Below are positions 26,154 through 32,736 of a stretch of 47,647 bases of DNA, one piece after another. This DNA comes from JAICKM01 sp035693165 (GTDB lineage: Bacteria > Chloroflexota > Chloroflexia > QHBQ01 > JAICKM01): contig DASSGZ010000071.1 of NCBI GenBank assembly GCA_035693165.1, positions 1 through 47,647 of the forward strand. Direction: 5' to 3'. Made by a program: the position numbers and the translations under genes. Under the pieces are notes generated by a model. That model searched no databases. It was not told the DNA's origin and saw only the letters and a list, made by a program, of their open reading frames with translations. The stretch's first letter is position 1; each line of letters starts with the position of its first letter.

Positions 26154-26490
26154 GATGGCGGTCATGAGCTATTTGCTGGAGGCTGTGGAAGCCGAGGCCG
26201 CGCGGATCGGCGCCATTCGCGTCCTGACCATTAACGTGGTCATGGGCGAGCGGGCCAGCGTGTTCGACGACTCGCTGCTGTTCTACTTCGACCTCCTCAC
26301 GCCCGGCACGCGGGCCGAGGGCGCCCGGCTGCAGGTGCGGCGCACGCCGCTGCGCTTTCACTGCGCCGTCTGCGAGCAAGACTACACGCATGTGGACGAC
26401 ACCTTCCGCTGCCCCCGCTGCGGGACAGTGGGCCAGGTGACGGACGGCGGCAGCGAACTGTTGATCGAGAGCATCGAGGTCGAATCATGA
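26146..26490 (+). CDS. hypA: Hydrogenase nickel-insertion protein HypA
   Basis: A 114-residue nickel metallochaperone that delivers nickel to the large subunit. The nickel-binding N-terminus MHEM (H2) is intact, and the zinc site has C73, C76 (CAVC) and C89, C92 (CPRC). The length is typical. It overlaps the protease gene by eight bases and hypB by four. Its partner HypB is encoded next. Confidence 0.95.
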   Translation: MHEMAVMSYLLEAVEAEAARIGAIRVLTINVVMGERASVFDDSLLFYFDLLTPGTRAEGARLQVRRTPLRFHCAVCEQDYTHVDDTFRCPRCGTVGQVTDGGSELLIESIEVES

Positions 26491-27197
26491 GTCTCACGCA
26501 CACGGTTCCTATCGGCAAGCGGCTGCTGGACGGCAACGACCAGGTGGCCGCGGCCAACCGCCGCCGCCTCGACGCCGCCGGGGTGCTGGCCGTCAACGTG
26601 ATGGCCTCGCCAGGTGCGGGCAAGACCAGCGTGATCATCCGCACGCTGGAGGCTTTGCGCGATCGCGCCCGCGTGGGCGTGATCGAGGGCGACATCGCGG
26701 GACGCATTGACGCCGACCGGGTGCTGGCGGCGGGCGCAGCGGCGGCCCACCAGATCAACACCGGGGGCAATTGCCACCTGGAAGCGCACATGATCACCCA
26801 GGCGCTGGACGCGCTCGACCTGAGCGCCGTCGATCTCTTGTTCGTGGAGAACGTCGGCAATCTGGTCTGCCCGACCCACTGGGCGCTGGGTGAGCACCTC
26901 AAGCTCTGTGTGCTGAGCACTGCGGAGGGCCACGATAAGCCGGTCAAGTATCCCGAAATCTTCGCGACCAGCGACGTGATCGTGCTCAACAAGATCGATC
27001 TGATCGATCTGGTGGAATTTGAGCGTGCTCAGTTTTATGAGTCCGTTCGGGCGCTCAACCAGACGGCGCCCATCTTCGAGGTGTCCTGCCGGACCGGCGC
27101 GGGCCTGGCCGCCTGGGCGGCCTGGCTGGGGCAACAGCAGGCCCCCGCGACCAGCGCGGTCCCTGTCATGGAAAGGGAAAGGAGCAGCGCAACATGA
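26487..27197 (+). CDS. hypB: Hydrogenase nickel-insertion GTPase HypB
   Basis: A 236-residue SIMIBI GTPase that powers nickel insertion with HypA. The P-loop is ASPGAGKT (40-47), the switch has EGDIAGRIDADR, and base recognition is NKIDLIDL. The GTPase-domain metal site is present (C96, H97 and C128). The N-terminal histidine-rich storage region and the high-affinity CxxCGC motif found in some HypB proteins are absent. The stop overlaps the ATG of the next tiny gene by four bases. Confidence 0.95.
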   Translation: MSLTHTVPIGKRLLDGNDQVAAANRRRLDAAGVLAVNVMASPGAGKTSVIIRTLEALRDRARVGVIEGDIAGRIDADRVLAAGAAAAHQINTGGNCHLEAHMITQALDALDLSAVDLLFVENVGNLVCPTHWALGEHLKLCVLSTAEGHDKPVKYPEIFATSDVIVLNKIDLIDLVEFERAQFYESVRALNQTAPIFEVSCRTGAGLAAWAAWLGQQQAPATSAVPVMERERSSAT

Positions 27198-27301
27198 AAA
27201 CGTCGACCGTTCTTGGCGTCCTTCTGGTGGCCTTCGTCGTGTTGAGTGTGGCAGTGAATCTGCCGGATATTATGCGTTACATACGGCTGCGATCCATGTG
27301 A
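27194..27301 (+). CDS. 35-residue single-pass membrane peptide, DUF6893-like
   Basis: A 35-codon gene: MKTSTVLGVLLVAFVVLSVA forms one membrane helix, followed by a short basic tail ending RYIRLRSM. It overlaps the hypB stop by four bases (ATGA), which supports translation coupling and argues against chance. I recall a family of such tiny proteins (DUF6893) tied to group 1h hydrogenase operons, of unknown function. It could anchor the otherwise soluble hydrogenase or its partners to the membrane, which is inference. Confidence 0.7.
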   Translation: MKTSTVLGVLLVAFVVLSVAVNLPDIMRYIRLRSM

Positions 27302-27361
27302 GGCGGGTGGCCGGTCGCGCCGCGGACCGGCCCCGGACCCACCGTAACAGGAGGCGTACTG

Positions 27362-27583
27362 ATGGATAAGCAAGACGAAGGGACCGGCCCCGCGCACCAA
27401 CCCGGCAGCCGTAAGGGCGAGGAAATGACGCAGAACGAGGGCAAGGAACCCGGTCGCCACGACAGCGGCCAGAGCGGAGCCGGGCGCCCGGTGGGCCGTT
27501 CGACTGCACGAGACTCCACGTCGATCAATCCGGACAAAGAAAATCCGATTGACCCGCAGAGTCCGAAAATGCCGCCGGCCTGA
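27362..27583 (+). CDS. Small hydrophilic protein of unknown function
   Basis: A 73-residue, Gly/Ser/Asp/Lys-rich and probably disordered protein with AACAGGAGG seven bases before ATG 27362. It lies 60 bases after the membrane peptide gene and 177 bases before hypC. No hydrophobic core or known motif is seen. It might be a genuine small operon gene or an incidental frame; the good ribosome site favours the former. Confidence 0.5.
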   Translation: MDKQDEGTGPAHQPGSRKGEEMTQNEGKEPGRHDSGQSGAGRPVGRSTARDSTSINPDKENPIDPQSPKMPPA

Positions 27584-27760
27584 GCCGCACCCGGCACGCG
27601 ACACGAGAACAGCGCCGCTACCAGGCATACGGTGGGCAAGGCCGCCGTGCCATATAGGATATAATAGGTGAGCGGGGCGCGCCCATCGGTATTGGAGTAG
27701 TCCGTTACCTGGAGCCGAAGCGGCGCGGGGAACACTCCTGCAGGGGAAAGGACAGGTCAT

Positions 27761-27994
27761 ATGTGTGTGGCTGTGCCGTGTGAGGTGCTACAAGTCGCGG
27801 ATGGGCAAGCGGAGGTGCGCTACGAAGGGAAACCGCGCTGGGTGCAGACTCCCGGCTTCCCCGACCTGGTCGCCGGTGAGTACGTCACCATCTACGCCGG
27901 GACCGTGCTGAACCGCATGCCGGCGGCGGAAGCCGAGGAAGTCTTGCGCCTGTTCGCTGAACTCGTGGCCCTGGAGGACGCCGCCAATGACTGA
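27761..27994 (+). CDS. hypC: Hydrogenase assembly chaperone HypC/HupF
   Basis: A 77-residue chaperone that, with HypD, builds the Fe(CN)2CO unit and hands it to the large subunit. The essential cysteine follows the start (MCVAVP, C2), and VRYEGKPRWVQT and GEYVTIYAGTVLNRMPAAEAEEVLRLF match the family. The length is typical. AAAGGACAG precedes ATG 27761 by a usable distance. Its last eight bases overlap the next gene. The partner hypD is not in the window. Confidence 0.9.
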   Translation: MCVAVPCEVLQVADGQAEVRYEGKPRWVQTPGFPDLVAGEYVTIYAGTVLNRMPAAEAEEVLRLFAELVALEDAAND

Positions 27995-28736
27995 TCTGCT
28001 CACCCCCGCCCAGCCGCTGGCCGGCCAGTTGCGCTTCATCCATTATGCGTTTATGCCCAACCGGCTGCAATACTGCGGCGGCGACGATAACCCCGCGCTG
28101 CTCGACTATGGCACCGCCCAGGTTGTGGACGCCGGCCTCACCCCCCTGCTGCGCCGCTTCACCGGCGCCCTGCCCTACCTGCGCCTCATCGCCCAGACCA
28201 ACGGCATCGCCGACCCCTTCGACGCCCGCGTTGTCGAAGCCTACTGGATCGGCAACGACCTGCTGGAGCGGGTCGAAGTGCGCCAGCTCTATGACTCGCT
28301 GGCCGAGCGGTTCGGCAAACAACTGGAAGGCCGGGCCCGCGAATGGGTGCTGGGCAAGGCGCCCGCCGGGGCACGCCCGCACCATAATTTCCACGTGTTC
28401 GACATCCACAGCCGGGTAGGCGAGGTGGGACACAGCCTGGAGACGATGGACCAGTGCCGCATCAGCGCCGGTAAGGTGCTGGCGGTCGAAGGCGCGGAAC
28501 TCGTGGTCGAGCGGCAGCCGCTGATCGTGCAGGAGGGCAAACTGGCCCTGGGGCCGGCGCAGCGCGAACGGGTCGTCCGCCAGGTGGACTCGCGGGGCTT
28601 TGCCGACGCCGCCAGGGTCGGGGATTGGGTGGCGTTGCACTGGGGCTGGGTCTGCGAGGTGCTCACCCCGCGCCAGCAGGCGAACCTGGCCCACTACACG
28701 CGCTACCATCTGGCGCTGGCGAACCAGACGATCTAG
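27987..28736 (+). CDS. Hydrogenase-operon conserved protein, DUF6390-like
   Basis: A 249-residue soluble protein of unknown function. It starts LRFIHYAFMPNRLQYCGGDDNPALLDY and includes the block PHHNFHVFDIHSRVGEVGHSLETMDQCRISAGKV, with several conserved-looking histidines and cysteines. The family (DUF6390 from memory) occurs with [NiFe]-hydrogenase maturation genes. It overlaps hypC by eight bases. The C-terminal part resembles HypC-like small domains (GDWVALHWGWVCEVL), suggesting a partner role in iron-cofactor assembly; this is a weak inference. Confidence 0.75.
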   Translation: MTDLLTPAQPLAGQLRFIHYAFMPNRLQYCGGDDNPALLDYGTAQVVDAGLTPLLRRFTGALPYLRLIAQTNGIADPFDARVVEAYWIGNDLLERVEVRQLYDSLAERFGKQLEGRAREWVLGKAPAGARPHHNFHVFDIHSRVGEVGHSLETMDQCRISAGKVLAVEGAELVVERQPLIVQEGKLALGPAQRERVVRQVDSRGFADAARVGDWVALHWGWVCEVLTPRQQANLAHYTRYHLALANQTI

Positions 28737-28759
28737 CCCGCCGGAAAGGACGGCCTTCC

Positions 28760-29986
28760 ATGCTACGCAAAGCCTTTGTCTCCTCGGGAGTCTCCTATCA
28801 TCATGACCTCGTCCAACCCGGCGGCCCGCTGCACGATTTCGAAGTGCTGGATCTGGGCCGGTTGGAGCAGGTGAACCTGAACGAATACAGCCTGCTATTC
28901 GTGCCCCGCTCCGCCGACGGCGAGGTGTTGCATGCCCGCCGCCACCAGATCGCGCGCTTCCTGGACCACGGCGGCGTATTGATCGCCCTGGGCGAGCTGT
29001 GGACCGACTGGTTCCCCGGCGGGCACTGGGCCGGCGAGTGCCGGGAGGACACGCTGGAGCCGCGGATCGTGAGCAACCACCCGCTGGTCGCCGGGTACAC
29101 GAGCCACGACCTGCACTGGCACCCGGCGACCGAGCGCTGGTGCTGCCACGGGCATCTCGACGCGCCGCCCGCCGCCGAGGTCCTGGTCCGCAACGCGCGG
29201 GGCGACGCCTGGCTCTATGTCGACCGCCAGACGACGAACGGCGTGATCCTGGCCGCGTCGAACCTGGATGTGGATACGCACACCTTCCACGGCAGCGCCG
29301 TGGCCCGTGGCTTCTTCGAGCGGCTGCTGGCCTGGGCCGAGAACGAAGCCGCGCACGCCTCCCAACGGCGCGCTCGCGTGCCCCGGCGCATCGCCGGACT
29401 GTATTCGGGCGTGCATTTTCAGCGCGCGTTTTACGCTGACCCGGAGTTCGCCGCCCAGTTCGCCGTGCTGCCCGTCTGGGAGCTGGCGGCCACCGATCTG
29501 CACGATTACGCCGCCCTCTGGGTGCCGCGCGAGAGCAACCAGGCGGAGCTGGTGCGCCACCGGGCCAAACTGGAGCAGTACCTCCAGACCGGCGGCACCC
29601 TCGTCTGCTTTGACGAGGTGAACCAGCCCTGGCTGCCCGCGGGCCACTGGACACAGCGCCACCTGGACGTGGCCAACGCGCGCGTGGCCGCCCACCCGAT
29701 TATGGCCGGGCTGACCCCCGACCAGGTGCGCTGGCACTCGCACGGCGCCTACACCGCCTACCCCAACGCCGACGTGTTGGTCGACGACGGCGCGGACGGC
29801 GTGATGCTCTGGCTGGACGAGCGCAGCTTCGCCGGCAAACTGCTGGCCGGCACGCTGGACCCGGACTGCCACGCGGGCTTCGGCACGGAAACCACCCGGC
29901 CCCTGCTGCGCGCCATCCTGGCCTGGGTACAGCGCAACGAATCCCCGCGCGAAGCGGCCATCCCGCAGATCGTGGGCGTGGTCTGA
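28760..29986 (+). CDS. Two-repeat glutamine-amidotransferase-like protein of unknown function
   Basis: A 408-residue protein made of two similar halves. Each has a LLFVPR / ALWVPR strand, a loop with GG-L-A/VCF (residues about 72 and 280), WFPGGHW / WLPAGHW, a block HPLVAGYTSHDLHWHP / HPIMAGLTPDQVRWHS, AEVLVRNA / ADVLVDDG, and a C-terminal ARGFFERLLAWA / TRPLLRAILAWV. The layout resembles class I GATase-like (ThuA/DUF4159-like) domains. No cysteine nucleophile is visible at the expected elbow, so it may be non-enzymatic. RBS AAAGGA precedes ATG 28760. It is the last gene of the hydrogenase block, 23 bases after the DUF6390-like gene. Confidence 0.65.
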   Translation: MLRKAFVSSGVSYHHDLVQPGGPLHDFEVLDLGRLEQVNLNEYSLLFVPRSADGEVLHARRHQIARFLDHGGVLIALGELWTDWFPGGHWAGECREDTLEPRIVSNHPLVAGYTSHDLHWHPATERWCCHGHLDAPPAAEVLVRNARGDAWLYVDRQTTNGVILAASNLDVDTHTFHGSAVARGFFERLLAWAENEAAHASQRRARVPRRIAGLYSGVHFQRAFYADPEFAAQFAVLPVWELAATDLHDYAALWVPRESNQAELVRHRAKLEQYLQTGGTLVCFDEVNQPWLPAGHWTQRHLDVANARVAAHPIMAGLTPDQVRWHSHGAYTAYPNADVLVDDGADGVMLWLDERSFAGKLLAGTLDPDCHAGFGTETTRPLLRAILAWVQRNESPREAAIPQIVGVV

Positions 29987-30101
29987 ATCACCATTCGACA
30001 GTCTGCCCAACCTGGATCCGTCATGTGCAGCGTCGCGCAGAATCTCCGTCTGGTAGGGCAAGAGACGAGACTCCGCGCGGCGCTTAGACTGACTGGTGAT
30101 T
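29986..30101. repeat. Long imperfect inverted repeat (about 116 bases)
   Basis: AATCACCA at 29986-29993 pairs with TGGTGATT at 30094-30101, CAGTCT at 29999-30004 with AGACTG near 30086-30091, and 30029-30051 with 30063-30085 with few mismatches. The region can fold as one large hairpin with one bulge. It fills the gap after the two-repeat protein gene. Confidence 0.5.
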
Positions 30102-30130
30102 GAGGACGGATGCCACAGAGAGAATCATTT

Positions 30131-31723
30131 ATGTCAAGCAACCTGACCCGCCGGCAGTTTTTGCGCGGTGCTGCCGGACTCCTCGGCGCCGGCATCCTGT
30201 CCGGCTGCGGCGTAACCGGCGCCACCCCGACCGCTATCCCCGCCGCGCCCGGCCCCGCCACCCCGACAACCCGCCGCCGGACGAACCTGTTGCGCTTTGC
30301 CTGGTGGACCGATGTGGGCACCCCGACCCCGTTCCAGGTCTCGACCGTCGGCCCTGGCGGCGCCGTGTTGATGAGCCTCATCTATGACACGCTGACCTGG
30401 AAGAACGCGCAGGGCCTCATCCCCTGGCTGGCCGCCGGCTGGGACGCCGCGCCCGACGGCAGCAGCTACACCTTCCGCCTGGTCCAGGGCGCGCAGTGGC
30501 ACGACGGGCAACCCGTCACCGCCGAGGATATCAAGTTCTCGTTCGACTACTACGCCAAGCATCCCTACCGCTGGATGCCCACCCAGCCGGTAGACTCGAC
30601 CGAGGTGCTGGACGCCCACCAGGTGCGGGTCCGGCTCAAACGGCCCTATGCCGCCTTCCTGGAGGACATCGCCGGAACCGTGCCGATGATCCCGCGCCAC
30701 GTCTGGGAGCCGGTGGCCGACCCGGCGAAGTACAGCGGCAAGGACGGCACCACGGCGAGCGGGCCGTTCCGCTTCGTTAGCCACGAGGAGGCGGCGGGCA
30801 CCTACCGGCTGACGGCGAACCCCACCTACTGGCGCGGTCGACCCACCGTGGCCGAGTGGCGGCAATTCAGCGTGCCCGCCGAGGCCCGCGTGGAAGTGGT
30901 GCGCCAGGGCGACGCCGATGTGTCGCTGAGCAGCGACGGCTCGGTGCGCGACCTGCTGGCCGGCGATCCGCGCTTGCGCGTGTTTGAAGGCCTGCCGCTG
31001 TCGATCGTGCGGCTGGTCGTCAACACGACGCGCGCGCCGCTGGACCGCAAGGAGGTACGCCAGGCAATTATGTACGCGCTCGACCGCAAGCGCATCGCCG
31101 AAACCGTGACTCACGCCCCGGCCATCGTGGGCAGCGCGGGCGTAGTGCCGCCGGAGACGCCCTGGTTCGACCCCGACCTGCCGCAGTATGGCTACGACCC
31201 GGCACACGCCCGCGCGTTGCTGGGCAACCAGCCGTTGACCGTCAATCTGATTGCCGACGCGACGGCCCGCGAGCCGGACCTGATGCGGCCCATGCTGGCG
31301 GCGGCGGGCGTCACGCTCAAGGTGCAGAACGTGGACGCCGCCACCCGCACCCAGTTGCTGACCGAGGGCAACTTCGAGCTGGCGCTGACCAGTCACATCG
31401 GCGTCGGTGGCGACCCTGATTACCTGCGGCGCTGGTACGCGGGCGAGGAAGCGAACACCTTTGCCCAGGGGTCGATCTTCCACAACGCGCAGTACACGCG
31501 GTTGGGCGACCAGGAAGCCGCGACCATCGACCCGGCGCAGCGGCGGGCTATCGTCTTCCAGATGCAGCAGATCCTGGCCGAGGAGTTGCCGACGATTGTG
31601 CTCTACCATCGCCGGTTCTACTGGGTGTACGACCCGAGCGTGTTCACGCCCATGACGACGGCGGGCGGGTTGATGAACGGGATCCCCTTCCCCAACAACA
31701 AGCTCACCCTGCTCGGTACCTGA
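30131..31723 (+). CDS. ABC transporter substrate-binding lipoprotein, family 5 (dipeptide/nickel type)
   Basis: A 530-residue periplasmic-type binding lipoprotein. A Tat-like signal carries RRQFLRGAAGLLGAG and a lipobox LSGC, so it is probably exported folded and acylated on that cysteine. The SBP_bac_5 fold is shown by DTLTWKNAQGLIPWLAAGWD, TFRLVQGAQWHDGQPVTAEDI, DRKEVRQAIMYALDRKRIAETV and the C-terminal LPTIVLYHRRFYWVYDP. The family binds peptides, nickel or other ligands; the ligand cannot be told. The start could instead be ATG 30110. It follows the hydrogenase operon, so a nickel role is possible but not shown. No intact permease or ATPase follows; only remnants do. Confidence 0.85.
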   Translation: MSSNLTRRQFLRGAAGLLGAGILSGCGVTGATPTAIPAAPGPATPTTRRRTNLLRFAWWTDVGTPTPFQVSTVGPGGAVLMSLIYDTLTWKNAQGLIPWLAAGWDAAPDGSSYTFRLVQGAQWHDGQPVTAEDIKFSFDYYAKHPYRWMPTQPVDSTEVLDAHQVRVRLKRPYAAFLEDIAGTVPMIPRHVWEPVADPAKYSGKDGTTASGPFRFVSHEEAAGTYRLTANPTYWRGRPTVAEWRQFSVPAEARVEVVRQGDADVSLSSDGSVRDLLAGDPRLRVFEGLPLSIVRLVVNTTRAPLDRKEVRQAIMYALDRKRIAETVTHAPAIVGSAGVVPPETPWFDPDLPQYGYDPAHARALLGNQPLTVNLIADATAREPDLMRPMLAAAGVTLKVQNVDAATRTQLLTEGNFELALTSHIGVGGDPDYLRRWYAGEEANTFAQGSIFHNAQYTRLGDQEAATIDPAQRRAIVFQMQQILAEELPTIVLYHRRFYWVYDPSVFTPMTTAGGLMNGIPFPNNKLTLLGT

Positions 31724-31732
31724 CGGCCGGCC

Positions 31733-31815
31733 CTGGCGCGCGCTGTTGCCCGCCTCACCACCCGCTATGGGCTGTTCGTGGGCTGCGTCATCCTGCTCAA
31801 TTTCCACCGCCCGCG
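31733..31815 (+). pseudogene. N-terminal remnant of an OppB/DppB-type permease
   Basis: Directly after the binding-protein stop one frame reads LTTRYGLFVGCVILLNFHRPRLLP, close to the start of dipeptide/nickel permeases (first helix and L-N-F-x-x-P-R-L-x-P), and then degenerates into Arg/Pro-rich sequence. No membrane protein follows. It is probably a decayed permease of the same transporter. Confidence 0.5.
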
Positions 31816-32170
31816 CCTGCTGCCGGCTGCCTCGCCGCCCCGTGGGCCGGTTGCACAGCGGCGTCCGTCGCCCGGTCGGGCATTGGTGCGTGACCCGCCG
31901 GCACCCCGATCGGATGCGGATTCTCGTGCCCGCCGTGCTGCCGGGCAGGATGTCGATCGCCGTCGCGGCGGCGGTCTGCTGTACCGGCGCCTCGTCGGGG
32001 CGACCGGTCGTGTAATCCATGAGGTGACAGGCTTACGGAGCGATTCCGCTTCATGCGCAATAAAATCCTTGGAGCATGAGCCGGGACCCCCGGCCATCGG
32101 CCATCAGGGCGGTGTTCAAGCCGCCTTCGCTGCTCTACAGCAAGGGCACCCTACAGATTACAGGACGCAC
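31816..32170. other. Decayed non-coding stretch after the permease remnant
   Basis: No frame with family similarity was found here. The frames are Arg/Pro/Ala-rich, typical of shifted GC-rich coding sequence. It probably represents the rest of a degraded transporter gene. Confidence 0.4.
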
Positions 32171-32174
32171 CATC

Positions 32175-32202
32175 TTGACATCGAAAGGTAATCTGCTATA
32201 AT
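32175..32202 (+). promoter_or_regulatory. Strong sigma70 promoter with extended -10
   Basis: TTGACA at 32175-32180, then 16 bases, then TATAAT at 32197-32202, preceded by TG-N. Both hexamers are exact. Downstream lies a gene-free leader of about 530 bases (32203-32736) that holds one operator-like site and no gene I can support. Confidence 0.7.
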
Positions 32203-32610
32203 GTGATCGTTCCCGTTACCGTTCCCGGAGCCGTTTGCAACCGAGAGGCCGGTTATGCGCGCAACGAAGCGGGCTATGATCAAGCAGGTCACACCTGACG
32301 CCGCACTGTCTGGCCGATGGCATGCGCGCGTCGTCGGCAGTACCCGCGCCCAGAGCACCCCGCCGCCCGCAGACTACCTGGCAGCAAGCAGCGCCGGTCT
32401 CATGGGGCGGTATGCCGGTTGCATCGCTGGCGCCATCGGTATGCCATGCATCCGAGCCTCAAGCAAACTACTCCCCATCAACGAACAGATCGCTAACTCG
32501 CGCTTCAGCAGCCTCCCCAAGTGCCCCATTATCTGCGAGTCCGATAACCAGAGAGCGCAATGCGCGGGCTTACCAGGCCTAGTCGCCGAGTCCAATGGGC
32601 GGTCACCTCC

Positions 32611-32622
32611 GTAACCGCTTAC
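32611..32622 (+). promoter_or_regulatory. LacI/GalR-type operator before the sugar importer operon
   Basis: GTAACCGCTTAC matches the GTAA-N-CG-N-TTAC core of GalR/LacI-family operators. It is 115 bases before the binding-protein start. The LacI-family gene at 38403 is the obvious candidate regulator. Confidence 0.6.
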
Positions 32623-32736
32623 GCTTCCGTTGGGTGGGCCGGGCTTTCGCCACATGTCGCCGGCCGCGTGTACAGGCGGCGACGGAGTGCACGAGTCATT
32701 GATTTCTAACACGCACAGAAGGAAAGGAGACTCAAC

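Noticed and set aside
32255..32614. 119-codon plus-strand frame in the importer leader
   Set aside because: No family similarity or clear ribosome site; it ends at the operator region. It may still be a leader peptide, but evidence is lacking.
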